From: Globodera rostochiensis
Taxonomy: Eukaryota; Nematoda; Chromadorea; Rhabditida; Heteroderidae
Direction of reading: 5' to 3'
NCBI GenBank assembly: GCA_018350325.1
Contig: JAEVLN010000019.1
Coordinates: 1,426,001-1,490,000 of the forward strand
Length of the DNA: 64,000 nucleotides
Numbering within the stretch: the first letter of the stretch is position 1; every line of letters begins with the position of its first letter. The notes below the pieces were generated by a model, which was not told the origin of the DNA, ran no database searches, and was given only the letters and a program-made list of their open reading frames with translations. The translations under genes and the position numbers were made by a program. Positions 25,372 to 38,287 of this stretch are shown one piece after another.

Positions 25372-28300
25372 TCAAATTTTTGTTGCCTCACAAAAAACGC
25401 GCAAATTTGTCGCTATCCGTTGGATTTGACTGCACGCCCTTTTCGCCTCTAAACGCACTTGCGCCTGCGCGTCACTGCGCGACAGAAAATCCAAACAGCG
25501 CACTGAATTCTCCTGCTAAAAAATATATTTATTTTTCATTATAAAATTTTATTTTCGGAATTTACCCTCAAAATTGCCAAGGCGCGACATGCCCCGCAAC
25601 GCGTCAGCGTGTCTTTATGCTCTAGCAGGCACAGAAAGCAGGCGGTAAGGTCCATCTGCAGTTCAGAAGAAGCCTTGCGAAGATATTTCTCTAAAAAATC
25701 ACAAATTTTTGTAAGATCAATTTGTTTCTGATGTTTTGACCGATTGGCCCCGTTGTGCTTTGTGTTTCCCCACTGGACAGAACCAAAGCGATGTGCCGAA
25801 GACTTTCCAATGGCGGGACCACCGGCACTCCCCGGAGGCGATCCATTACTGATCGAATGGCGGAAGGCTGACCCGAGGCTAAGTTTGAGTTTATCCAGGC
25901 TTAATCGAGACAATTTGGTGGGGAAACAATTTGAGCAAAAAGCACCTTCATGGGAAATATTCTCTACAAAAGCAACAAATGATTTGCCGCGGAAAAGGCC
26001 GACAAATTGGAACACACTGATCAGATCAGAAAGTGTGTCGTGTTCGTTGATGAGACACATTAGCGAATCGATCACTTTAAATTTATAGCAATTAGCGAAT
26101 GCCCACTTCCCTTTTAGTACCGTTGTCCACCAACTTCGGGTAGCGTGCCCTAACGATAGGTTCACAAAGTTTGAGAAGTTGTGCTCGGAGAAGGCGCGAC
26201 GGGAGGAGCAGGAAAGCGCCCAAGGGTCGCGAAAGCGTCAGCCAGCAGTCGCGGACGCGCGATTCGGCCCCCAAATTTGCCAAAACTAAAAAATAAATAA
26301 AATTAAATTCATATATAAATATGCACGGAGAATTCGAAGACATTTGGGATTTTTGAATAACATTTAGCTACAAAAGCATAGGGCAGAATTCGAACCGCAC
26401 CGTTTTCGGCGCTCGGTTGGCATTGCACGACGGCATTTTGCACCAATGCCAACATCGTCTCCAGCGCAACCGTCTCAATGCCCTGATGGCGTGTGTTTAT
26501 TCATTGAAAAACAAAATAGCGAATTCCCCACTTCCACACGATACAACATTTTGCTGAGTGTGTACTCAAATGGGCTTTCTTGGACGTCGGAGATTGTCTG
26601 AATTGAACTTAAACTTTCACAAAAGTTGAAATGCTTTGAACCTGAATAGCCTGTTGGGCTCTGTCCAAGTGAATGCCCAAACACCGGTCAACCTCCGCAT
26701 TTCCGCTTGCCGCCGTCCCACCGTTCGAAGGTCCCGCCACTTCCACGTCCAGCTCGAGAAAGGCACCCAGAGACTTTCGTCGGTCCTTGGCATTTGACAG
26801 AAATTGTAAAAATAAAAATTGCAAGAAAAGCACCGAAAATTGTTTTTGGGTAACATTTCCTGCGGTTGAATTATACGGCGACTGATATTGGCGAAGTGAG
26901 TCGATGCCGCTATCGTTTTCAGAGCTGAATCGACCAGAAAAATTTTAAATTAAAAATTTGCAAAAGAAAGAAGACATTTGGTCGCACAGCAGCCGATGCT
27001 GGTGGCAATTCCCTCCCGCGCCGGCACTTTCGTCCGTTTCATCGGATGCCGTCGACGGACTGTTGAGACCGGCACTAATGCCGTTTTGGAGTTGGTAAAG
27101 CGAGGCCCGGTTATTCGGCGAAGAAGAAAGGCCGCCATTTCTGAATTTTGTTTTGTTTTTTAGAAGAAGTTCAGAAAGTGCCTAAGGCCAGCAGATCCGC
27201 CGTTATGGCGACGGAGCACTGAAGATGGATGCGTGCCATTCAGTTCCGCTTCCAGTTGACACATTAAAGCCGCACGGTTTAGCTTAATTTCATTGTTTTT
27301 CGAAATTTTCACAAATTCACCTTCAGACAAGCCTCCCAATTAAGCATGGCAGCCTCAAAAGTGACTAATTCGGTGAATTCGGATGAGCCCCGCGATTTGG
27401 CCAATGCCGACCGAATCCGCTCAATTTGTGCCAACAATGCTTCGGCAGTCTTCAGGGCATTTTGCTGCTGCTCGATTTGGTTGCCGTTGGCCCTTGGGGG
27501 CTCTTCGGAGCAGACCAAAGATGAAGATGAAGCAGAAGAGGAAGGATACGAGATGAAGCTGAACCAAATAATAAATCAAAAATACGAAGAATGGCCAACC
27601 CCTCGGCGCCGTTCCGGCCCTTCTTCAGACTGCTCGGCTTGCTTCGTTTTCCCGCCATCGTTGAAGAATTTTTTGCCATATCCAGTGGTGCCATCAAAAA
27701 CTGTTCGTCCTTTCAATTTAAATAAATTTAAAATTATTGTAAACCTCCTCCCCCAACCCCCCTCACCTTGGACGTTGCGATCTGTCCCAAACTCGCCGAC
27801 TTTCTCCAATCTTTCTTTTGGTCGGCACTCGCTTCGGACTGTCCGCGCTTTACAAAAGAAAAAATGCGGCGGGGATTTTTCTCCTCCTTTTTGCCATGGC
27901 CACTTTCGGAGGCAAACGATCGGTGACGGGGGGACGACGGAAAGGGGGCGAAGTTCGTCGGGTTCAGAGCGGTCAGCTGAAAGTATCAAAAAATTAGTTA
28001 AAAAACGAATTTAAATGACATCGTCAATGGTCGGGATGGACTTGGCCAGGTCTTTGTACACATCGTCCAGAAGAGTCGTAGATGAGCAGCGCCACTTCTC
28101 CTGAAAGGAACGAACGTGTTCTGTTGACGAAATGAGTCCAAATCTTGAAGAGTATCAACAAAAGTGGTTTTATCGGAAGCGATTCAGAAACATTTATTGT
28201 TTTGGGGTCCATTCGACGAAAATTTCCATCCCCAACTTTGTCGACAGCAAAATTGGAGCACGCAGCGACGCTGTTCCCGAGCTGAATGCGCTGTTCCCTC

Positions 28301-29541
28301 TGCCGCTTTTTGTCCCTCAGACAAACTTTCACCGAAGCGCCGTCCGCCGACTAAAAATTCAATTCAAATAAAATGTCAATTTTCAAATTTCTACTTCCGT
28401 TCCGCTTCGATCCCTCATCGGCTGCTCGCCATTGCCATTTTCGTCCGCCTTTTTCTCCTTTGACGGCATTAAAGGCAGAGAATGCTGAGAAGAATTTTCA
28501 TTTTGCCAGGACCCATTCGCCTGAGGGTTTGTTCTGAACCAAAAATTTCGCAAATTTCTAAAGTTTGGCCACCTTGGCTGCAGTTTTATTGGGCTATTTC
28601 CACTCTCGATGACCTTCCCTCTCGACTGTTCATTCGTTGAATTTCTGCCGTGTTGAGGAGACGTCGACAGAAGAGGACTGAATTAATATTATATTTTTAT
28701 AATTCAAAATTACGTACAGCCAAGTGACCACCAGACGAAGTTTTATGCTTCCAACATTGTTCAGATTCATTGTGACCAATTGGGGCTGTGCTAATGCAAA
28801 TTTTGCCGGGTCAAATTGGCGTTCGTTCAAACAGCGCGACTTTAGAAACTTCATTTCGAGCACCTGGCGAAAAGGAAATTCGGGAGTCTGGAAATGATTA
28901 ATTTGCGACGCTTAACGACTCATCATCTCTTTTAAACTTTTAAATGAGCGTTTTGAAAGGTCCCACCGTTTTCTAAATTCACTAAAACTGTTCATTCCAT
29001 CAATGGCATTATATGCCATCCAATGTGACCCATGCACCCACCTTCACCACCACCGGAACATTCCACAGCACGTCCATCGTAACTGTACGCTGCTCCCACC
29101 GTTGGCTTTTGTCCGCCAGCGTTTTGCCCCTGCTCCTCCACCGCTGATGTCCGTGCTTTACCACCACTTCGAACACATCGCCGGCGCAGAGTCGGGCGAA
29201 GCCGACGATGGCTAAACATATTTTTCCAAATTAGACTTTCAGCAAATAGCCCACCCTGCACATCGAACTGAAGCCGTCCCAGCATTCCGCAGGCTTCTGC
29301 TTCAATTGCGCTCATTGTGGCGCGAATGCCGCGCAAAGAATCGCACGGCTCTTCCGCCTCTCTTTCTGCCCCCCGGGGACTGCAAATGTTTGCCACGCTT
29401 TGGCTTCGCACCAGCCAACTTGGCGAGTCTGAATTTGGCAATTCCTTCTCGAAATCGACGACCGATTGCTTCTGATACACTTCATTCTTTTACTATCTTT
29501 CTTTAAACCAGATAAAATGCCCACTACCTTTAGATCCAACT
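25372..29541 (-). CDS. RIPOR/FAM65-like Rho-interacting polarity regulator
   Basis: RIPOR proteins bind Rho GTPases through an N-terminal HR1/PL48 region and control cell polarity and adhesion. On the - strand, the exon near 29541 ends QLDLK and is followed (29485-29250) by SVVDFEKELPNSDSPSWLVR and MSAIEAEACGMLGRLQFDV. The exon at 29215-29035 reads GFARLCAGDVFEVVVKHGHQ and RWRSRGKTLADKSQRWEQRT, matching the RIPOR GYARLCPGDQYE block. The exon at 28863-28720 carries VTMNLNNVGSIKLRLVVTW, matching DINDLGTIKLSLEVTW. Variable central exons include LLDDVYKDLAKSIPTIDDV (28100-28020). The C-terminal helical-repeat segment (26165-25560, then 25510-25372) ends TRCGACRALAILR, then LDFLSRSDAQAQVRLEAKRA, and stops at TGA (25374-25372). 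Its 5' exons beyond 29541 and most central joins are unresolved. Confidence 0.78.
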
Positions 29542-29559
29542 GCTCCTTCAGCCGATGTT

Positions 29560-32500
29560 ATTGTGCAGAGTGAACTGCTTGAACGAGTTGAGTGACTCCG
29601 TGGAGAAAAACGTTGCGAACAGAGGAGGAATGGGTGGACGAGATGAAAAAGGCACGAGAAAGATGTAGGAGGATAGGAGGGACGAGTGGAAGAAGAGGAA
29701 GAATAAGGAAGGTTAGAAGACGATGGGCATGGACTCGGGAAGAGGCGGGTGGCAGCTGAAAATCGCCTAATTAATGAAAAACTGTAAGATAGCCGAATTA
29801 TAGAATGAATTGGAGGAGGAGGATGAGTTGTAGGAGGAGGAGGAGGAGGATGAATTAGCGGAGGATGGGGAGAGAAGAGAGTCTCTCTCTGTGACGGGGA
29901 GGGGGGGGGGGGGCTGGCCTTGTCAAGTGACGGCCTGGGAATGCTGGACCAACCGACCAATCACTCCGATCACCCCCGCCCCTTATCAGTTGGGCGATCA
30001 TTCCACCCACCACCGAACTGCCTCGCCTCGGCATATTTTGTTGACTGACTTTGAATTTCCCACTTTTGGACTCCGAAGTTTTCAAATTAAATTCTATTTT
30101 TATTCGAAGTTATGATTGATTTTCTGATTAAAAGTATGGCTCGGAAAAGTTTGATTGTCAAAGCCTACTGCCGGACATTTTGTCCGTCGAACCTATACGA
30201 TTTTTGACATCAAAAAGTCGATAAGCCTATTACATATATTTGTTGTTTTGTCATTCTTTGGGGGGGCTATCAAAATGAATGAACGAATGTCCTTTTTTGT
30301 TATGGGCAGAGGCGGCCGAGGCCATAAATTATTCAGGCAAAGGCCAAACATTGCAGCAACAAACGCATCAAAACGTATTTTAGGCGGGGAGGGGGCAAAA
30401 AGTGATCAAGAAGCAGAGAAAAAAGTGAATTTGGGGGGAATCGCTGCAATTGGATGGAGTGCCCCCGGACGGCTAAGCGAACAAAAGCAAAACCAATGCG
30501 TAGAATAATCAGAAATTCTTCAGTCTTTGCAGTGAGCAAAAGCGAAGCGAATGTTAGTGCACATAATCGCCCTTTGGGGAGGGAATTTGATGGGCGGGTG
30601 GGGGGGGGGGGACTTTTGGGGGATGGGGGGGGGGCTTTGGGGGGGGGGGGGGGGTATTTTGAGGCGGGGGGGGGGGATTCTGTGGAACGATTCCCACCAC
30701 TAATTAGCAAAGGCAGCCGATCAAGTTATTCTTTCTACCGATCGCTGACAGATCTGATCCGGGGAATTCGGGCGCTAAAATGTAATCAAATCAAATAAAC
30801 AATTTTATGGTCTTAATTAAAACAGACATTCCGTGGGGACAAACGAACGCATCAAAAAGCATTCGAAGACGGACATAACAACTTTCATCAGGGGAGGGGG
30901 CGGGCGTATTTGTACTGTACGTGACGAGGAAGGGATACGGTATAGAAGTGAAATAAAAGTTCGAAAAAAACATAAATATTTATTCGATTATTTTAACAGA
31001 TTTTTTCTTACTTTGTAACATCGACCCTCCGAAATTCTAAATTCTTTGAATTTGTGATTATTCTTCGTAGCAAAAAAAATGCACTAATTGCAGAAGAGAA
31101 TCCATTTACTTTCTTTGTCAATTATCAACACGGAAAACAATAAAATAGAATCGATCGGAATGATCCGATCGGAACGGCTAAAATCCGATTTTCCGCGCCG
31201 ATCGTTGAAGATAAAAAATTCAATGAATTCCCTCACAATTTGCTGTGAGATATTCGCGGCGCCGGCTCATCGCTCGGGGCGTATTATTTATGTTAGCCAT
31301 CCATTTGCCACTTTTGTTTGTGTGAGGAAAAAACACGAAACAAATGTTTAGGGACGAATTTGGATAAATTTGGATAATGTTTTTGAAATGAAATTTTGAA
31401 ATTCGGTAAAGGGGGGGGGGACTGACTGATCGATGGAAAGCGAAGGGAATGAGTGATCGGAGGCGACTGAATGGCTGAGGAATATGGAAATCAGAGCCCA
31501 AAAATCCATTTCCCATAGTGTAATCCGTTGCCGAATGCATTTATTTGTTCGGCGTTTTTCAGCACAAAACGCGCAAATCATCGCGGCGGCGGTTGTGGGG
31601 AGGGGGGGGGGGGGGCAATGTCATTGAAAATGGCGTGAATTGGGAAGAGATTATGCACAAAGGCGGACAATGAAACGCGTCTGAAGGGCTTTGTGAGCGA
31701 TTCTCGAAATGAAATTGTCATTCAATGTAATGGATAGGCTTGCTTCCCCCCCCCCCAAGCGTTTTGACTTTTTCCCCAATTCCCCCCCCCCCTCCCCTCC
31801 CCCCTCTTTGTTACAATGGATTAGTGTGGCTTGTTTTTTTGTTGCTTCGCTAATTGTTGAGCTTGTAAGGGCGCTAACATTTGGGACGAAAAGCATTCAT
31901 TTGGAGGGGATTTGAGATAATTGCGGAGATTTACCAATGGAGAAATTTTCTTCTAGAATTTTGGTCAATAATTTTAGGGCTAAAGAAAACTCAGCAGAAT
32001 GAATTTGTTTTGTTTTTAAAAAAAAGGGGTATTAAAGAAATAAATGTTTGGGAGGCCGACGGTGTGTTAACCCTTTCCCCGGAAGGAGTCCAATGATCGA
32101 TCAGCTGCAAAAAGAACCTATTAGCGGGTTTAAAAAAAGGATTCTGATCAGGCCAACATTTGCGCATTCATCGGCTTAAGCTACAATTGCAAGTTTATAT
32201 TCGTCAAATGGTTGGTGGAGGGGGGCAAGTCATAAACAGTTTTATCCCTCTGTTCGACAGGAGTTTGGGAGAGCAGAAAGGTTGGGACGAGAGATGAGCA
32301 AAAGGGAAGAGGGCACAGACAACAGAAGGAGAGTTGCGATAAATTGACATTTTATTCAGCAGATGCGATAAGCATCTTGCCGCTTTTGATGGGAGCGCAA
32401 CATTGGGGCATTGAAATGGGAGACACTTCTGCTGCGCTGACTTGGGGAAGTCGCTCGAATGCCATTTGCGACATTACCCTCTCCCCCGAAGGGAGGGGAA

Positions 32501-35500
32501 GGCCGAGAATGAAAGAGATTCTTTCGTAGCAAAGGGTTAAAATACTTAAATATCCATTGATTTTGTTCGATTATATTTTTGCTTTGTCTGTTGAAAGATC
32601 AACAACAAAACAACAAGATATGTGCACGATTTGAGATGGACGCGAAGATTAGCCGGAAGGAAGGGCGGATGAATGAAAGTGCACTTTGGGGAAGAAAAGT
32701 GATGGGTGGACGATGAGAGGAGGATGGATTGCATTTAACCATGATGGGCTGTGAAGCGTTGCCCTCTCCACAGGAAATAGAACAGCTTGACTAATGGGTA
32801 ACTAATAACCTGGACCAACTCGCAAAAGCGAAGCAACGGCCGCTGGTTGGGGGAGGGGGGGGGGGGGGGGGGACGCTGATCGGATAATGATGGATAACAT
32901 GATCGGTTAGGGATTATGGGAAGCGGATCAGCAGGAAATGCAGCCGGGGGAGCGACGGATTGAAGAGCGGTGTGTGGGCAGTGCTTTTGAGGGCGGGGGA
33001 GTGATTGATGGATGAGATGTATTTCGATGGTCATTTTATGACGGGAAAATCGATTGTCGCTATCCATCCATCACCCCTCCCCCCACAACTCCGTAGTTTT
33101 GTGGTTGGGAAGGTAAAAACAGCGCAGAATGGTAGTTGGGAAAGGAATGGGGGGGGGTGAAGAAGAAACGGGGAAGGAGGAAGTTTAAAAGGGGAAGGAT
33201 GAAGAAGAACGGAGGCGGAAGGAAGTTTAGAAGAAAGGGGGAGAGGCCAACGCGAATTTCGATCGTCCGGGCTCTATTTAATAGTATGGGTAAATGGTAA
33301 CTGAATGTTTACTTTGCAAAACCTTTAAAAAAGCAATGCTCAAGAGATTGGAATGCATTTTTGAGTTCGGGTGGTCAGCCAAGCAAAACGACCATCCGAG
33401 TTTGAGGGTCGGTGGGTGGGAAGAGGGAACTCGGTCAAGCGAACCAAGGAAATGGAAGGCGGAAGGGTGGAGGAGAAGAGGAAGAAGGAGAATGAGATGA
33501 TACTGCACAAATACAATTGAAATGAATGAAAGAAAGTACGTATTGTTGTCGTGGAGGGGGGGGGGGGGGGGGAAATAATGCAAAAACGGCGGGGGGGGGG
33601 GGGGGGGGGGAATTGATTGGTTGGCTCTGTTGAATTGGGGGGGGGGGGGTGGGAGGCGGTGAACAGGTGCGCGTTGCCTGTGTTGGGGGGGGGGGGGCAT
33701 TTTCTGTGCGATTGTGCTAATCTTCGGTGGGAGAACATGGAAATTTGCATACCAACAATTCAAAAAAAGGTTTGCGATAATGAATTATGTTGTTATTAGA
33801 ATGGATTGTTGGCATAATATTTGGAATAAGTCTAGACAAATTTCAACGTTCATGCGCCACTTTGGATGGTCGGTTCTGGCAAAATGACTTTTTTGGAATG
33901 ACCCCTCCCCGACAGTGTCCTTGCCAATTAACTGTCTTCTGTGGCGCCTGTTTGTTTGTTTGGAGTGCCCCGCGCTCACTTTTGTTGTGTGCCTTTGGGT
34001 TGGGGTGGACGACACGGAGAGAATCGACCGGGGCTTTGGAATTTGGGGCCTTGGGACCGACCGGCCCAACTGAGCCCCCCGCCCCACTCGCCGGTATCTT
34101 CCGTACTTTCTTTCGTACCAATCGGAGCGGTCACCGGCGGGGATTGGGGGGGGGGGGGGGAAATGCTAAGCCGAGCCAAAGAGTGAGCGCACTTTTTGTG
34201 AATGAATTGTGTGAAGGCAACCCGAAAATTGAATATCGACTGACCTGCATTTACAGCTCACAGAACGAAAGATATGTCTTTTTATGTATGGGGTACAACT
34301 TTTTGTCTGTCCCCCCGGTTCTGGGTGAAAGTCGGGTTCGAACTCATTTCGCAATACGCGTACCGCATGCGGGTATTGCATCCTAGGTGAGGTGAAAGAA
34401 GTGTTTGTTCCCGTCCCTGGCGATCGATGTTTCTTTTGTTTACATTTCCGATTAGACAATTTCCCACCGGGGAATTGGCGGACCCGGCTGGCTCTCGAGA
34501 GTGGGAGAATGGACGGGCGGGAAGAGGGAGTGACCGGTGTAAAATGGGAAGAAAAAGAAAAGGTATTGCCTTATTTATATTATTTTACTTAAAACTAATT
34601 CTTCTGCTGATAAAGTCCGCAATGTAAGTGAGCAATTCGACGACAGAACATAACGATTTTGGCTGTGGGATCAGAGAATAATGACTGATGGACGGAATGA
34701 CTTTGGGGCCGCTGATCGGCCAAGGTTGACAAAATGGACGGGTGACTAAGCATAAGCATTCCAACGCGCCACTCCCAGGCCAAAACAGTCCTTCGCTACT
34801 TCTCTAAAACCCTTCACTCCGAAGCGACGGCCCTCAACCGTTTATCGGAAGAGGTCCCTCCCTTAAACAGAGACTTTACGATCTGAAGAAATTCGGAGTT
34901 GGGGGAGGGGGCGGGGCACTGAATGATCGGACGGTGAGATTATTTTCCCACAATCGTCGATCGTAAACGTAAATTGTACAACGGGGATTTTTGGTGGATG
35001 GGAAATCGGCAAATTCATAGAATTTGCCGATTTCCCAATAATTAAAAGAAGGCGCATATCGTCAAAAAACTGAGCAAAATTTGAAACTTAAACTTTTAGA
35101 ATTTAATTGTATTAAAAAATAACTTAAAAGCTAATCCAATGTTTATGTTTTTGACGGGGGGTCCAGCAGCTCCTACGGTGGGTGGCCTCGTTCAGCATGT
35201 ATGCCTTGCAAATGTCTGTCCGAAACAGAACACGTATTGGGGGGATGGGATGGAACCCGTCGATGGGTGCAAAAAACCCGAAATTACCGAAGAGAGACAG
35301 CGTTTGTTCAGTTGGGAAGAGGACGATTAGAGAAATCTCATTTTTTAACCATTTTTCTTTGTAGAGGAAATCAACAAAAATGGAACAATTAGAAGAGGGG
35401 ACCTGAGAGTGGTTACTCTCTATTGGGGCAAGGGGAAGGAGGCTTGGTTGCCTTCCAATGCATTGTCCTCGTCGAAAAGGGATGTGCCGGTGAGGGGTCC

Positions 35501-35771
35501 TTCTAATGGCACTCTGATGGGGAGGGGCGACTTGGCGAGGTTTTGAGGCACGAAAACATTGTGGAGGGAAGCAGAAGAGTGACCTTGATGGTCGTATTTA
35601 TGCGTCAGAATGGCAATGAGAATGGGAACGCCATCCCTTAGGCTACACTATTACTACAGTGGAAATTGTGCCGTTATTGGTGGACTTAAGATGGCAATAC
35701 TTGTTCGTTTTCCTTAACTAACTAAACTAGGTATTTACTTAAGGTAAATCTAAAAAAAATATTTTTAAACC
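29560..35771. other. 6-kb gene-poor region rich in G homopolymers
   Basis: It contains purine-rich low-complexity sequence (29600-29900) and many G or C runs of 9-20 bases (for example near 30600-30670, 31595, 32850, 33555-33660, 34150). No conserved domain was seen. One short + frame at about 34773-34889 has protein-like composition (TVLRYFSKTLHSEATALNRL) and could be an isolated exon, but it has no start codon and no neighbours. The 5' end of the RIPOR gene may extend into the left part. Confidence 0.5.
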
Positions 35772-38287
35772 TCAGAAACTCTCCCCACTCCGTCCTGTCC
35801 CACCTTTCTTCATCTTCTGGTGCCATCCATCGTAATCCCTCTGCAATTTGGCCAATCGTTGGGCATGACATTTGTATAGGCGGCAGTTCTCCAACAGCAG
35901 CAAAATGCGACGCTGTTCCGACTGATGGAATAAACCCTAAAAACAGTGATTTATGAGTCCTCCGGTCGGTCGGAAAGCCATTGATGGTCTTTGATTTCCG
36001 AAAACGTTGGTCAATTCCAAATTTTCCATGGAAAGCATCGAAAGGGAGCGACGGAATTGGCGCTTTTTTATTGGAACACAGAAGCGATGCAAGAATAAAT
36101 CAAAACCAATGATGCTTTAGTTAGAGCTCAGACCGGGCCCGGATTATCTGGACTAGGAATTCACCTAAAGATGGCGTCCCCGAGCAACAAAATTTGTATT
36201 TTTTGGATGCAGATCGCCAAACATGAAGATTTTGGATCAATTTTCGCTTTTTTTAAAAATCCATTCAAAAAAATAAACGAAATTTTCAATATTTACTTCG
36301 GCCAAAATTTTCCAGAAAAAACCCGTCCGGGTCTGTTTGAGCTGGACAAAATCCGAGTACCCGGGCCCAGCTTTTTCAAAATTCTGAGCTTTACTTTAGG
36401 TAAGCATAACATAACAGAAATAAGCTCAAAGACAGAGACGCAACAAAATTTAATCGCTTCGTATTCGTCAGCTGACTTCTTTCTTACCGGACGCTGTCCC
36501 ATTTGTTGTTCTTCTGCTGCGGATTGCTGCTGCTCAATTCGCAGTTCCGTCAGCGCAATATATTCCCTAAGGCCATGAAAAGACGGCTATTTCGCTCAGG
36601 GGAAAATGCCCTTTTTCACCCCCCCCGGCAATCGAATCCGAAATAAACTGGAAATTTTACAGCTATGAAAAAAACGGTAAATACCCGATCCGTTTTTGGC
36701 CAATTCGTTTTTTACCCTATTCGTTTTTGACCCGATTCGTTTTTTTTGGGACGATTCATTTTTTTTGGGACGATTCGTTTTTTTAGGGACGATTCGTTTT
36801 TTAGTAGGAAAAAAGCATTTTTGAGCGGAATTTGAAGGTTTTATGCAATTCTGAGAAGTGCACGGGAGTTATATAGGCCGCTAATCACGAATATGACATC
36901 AGATTTATATAAGACATTATCAAATCTATGATTTCTACATGTATTTTTTTAGAAATTTTTTTGGTACTTTCGCATTTTGCGACCCCCTCCCCAAATTTGC
37001 TGAAAACATCATATATAGGGTTTTCAAGGGTGCTGATCACGAATCTGACAATATTTTTAAGATCTGACAACATCTAAGATGTTGAAAATCTATGATTTTT
37101 TATTATTTTTTTACCATTAATTACACAAAACCGGTTTTATAGGTTTTCTTAAGTGCTGAAAACGATGGAACAAGCAAAAATTTTAGCTGACTCGACCTTA
37201 AAACCGGTCTTTGAACCAGTTTAAAGTTTGAAAAACCATAGGGGGACCTTTTTGGTCAAAGTTCGTTAGGCTTAAGCCTAAGCCACCCTGGTTGGGGTTC
37301 GTTAAGCTTAGGCCTAAGCCGTCCAGAGCTTAGGGGTTCATCTACAGGGTGGCTTAGGCCTAACCTCTAAGTCTCTACCTTGTGTGTAATTAATGGTAAA
37401 AAAATAATAAAAAATCATAGATTTTCAACATCTTAGATGTTGTCAGATCTTAAAAATATTGTCAGATTCGTGATCAGCACCCTTGAAAACCCTATATATG
37501 ATGTTTTCAGCAAATTTGGGGAGGGGGTCGCAAAATGCGAAAGTACCAAAAAAATTTCTAAAAAAATACATGTAGAAATCATAGATTTGATAATGTCTTA
37601 TATAAATCTGATGTCATATTCGTGATTAGCGGCCTATATAACTCCCGTGCACTTCTCAGAATTGCATAAAACCTTCAAATTCCGCTCAAAAATGCTTTTT
37701 TCCTACTAAAAAACGAATCGTCCCAAAAAAAACGAATCGGGTCAAAAACGAATAGGGTAAAAAACGAATTGGCCAAAAACGAATCGTCCTCCGTTCGAAA
37801 AAAACAATTAGTTGGTCGATTTGAAACGAAAATGAGTTTTAAATTTAATTTTAAATCTTACGCAAATCCGTTTCCAAACAGCTGAAACAATTGACCAAAA
37901 CGCTGTGAGTGTTCTCGCATTATCCGCAATTGACGATGCGCGTCCATTATCAAAGTTTATATGAATAATAAATTGGTCGGTATCAACTACTTTTTGATTT
38001 TCGAATTTCTATGAGGATCACAAAAATGAACTTACTGATTTTCACGTTTTGATTGGTATAGTAATGTTAGCATAAAAATGTGCACAAATTTTTGGACAAA
38101 ATATGCACTCATTGTCCGTCGGAGGATCGTCGGTCTCTGATTGTGAGCCACTTAAGAAATCCTCCGATGAGCACTGACGGAGATATTTCCCCCCAAAGAA
38201 CTGGTTTAACCCTCTGACAGTTTCAATTAATTTTTGCTCATTTCTCGACATAACTAAACTTTCGGAAAGGGTGCTGGGATCACTCAC
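35772..38287 (-). CDS. Unrecognised multi-exon protein, Gln/Arg-rich helical
   Basis: A set of - strand exons with good splice signals. The first (38287-38042) begins MSDPSTLSESLVMSRNEQKL and continues with ETVRGLNQFFGGKYLRQCSS and a CIFCP motif. Next (about 37960-37860) is DAHRQLRIMREHSQRFGQLF with a GTAAG donor, then (36575-36491) EYIALTELRIEQQQSAAEEQ ending at GTAAG, then (about 36060-35945) RRSLSMLSMENLELTNVFG, and last (35938-35775) QSEQRRILLLLENCRLYKCH followed by AKLQRDYDGWHQKMKKG and TGA. The helices look coiled-coil or basic-helical. I recognise no family. The intron between the second and third exons holds a 1.1-kb foldback element. A later Met (MSRNEQ) is an alternative start. Confidence 0.5.
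36124..36372. mobile_element. Possible short MITE
   Basis: Imperfect terminal inverted similarity: GAGCTCAGACCGGGCCCGGA on the left, and on the right a sequence whose complement reads AGCTGGGCCCGGG. It spans about 250 bp inside an intron of the unrecognised - strand gene. No target duplication was identified, so this is only a candidate. Confidence 0.3.
36687..37785. mobile_element. Foldback element with inverted repeats of about 400-450 bp
   Basis: Two long arms (about 36687-37135 and 37384-37785) are near-perfect reverse complements, proven by identical 62-codon frames on opposite strands (36885-37073 and 37437-37625). The outer ends carry stacked copies of a CGATTCGTTTTT-type motif. The left arm has about two extra copies (roughly 38 bp). 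The 250-bp centre carries copies of a GCTTAGGCCTAAGCC-like palindrome. There is no transposase, so it is non-autonomous. The 9-mer GAAAAAAAC flanks both sides about 11 bp outside the arms (36667-36675 and 37798-37806). It could be a target duplication, but it is low-complexity. Confidence 0.85.

Noticed and set aside
29493..29960. Ser/Pro-rich - strand frame upstream of the RIPOR exons
   Set aside because: Low-complexity purine/pyrimidine sequence, more likely 5' UTR or promoter than protein.
34330..34390. Possible tRNA at GGGTTCGAACTC
   Set aside because: The T-arm-like string lacks paired stems and there is no acceptor stem or anticodon arm at the right spacing.
36885..37625. Two identical 62-residue frames on opposite strands as a duplicated gene
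   Set aside because: They are the two arms of an inverted repeat and show no homology or splice context.
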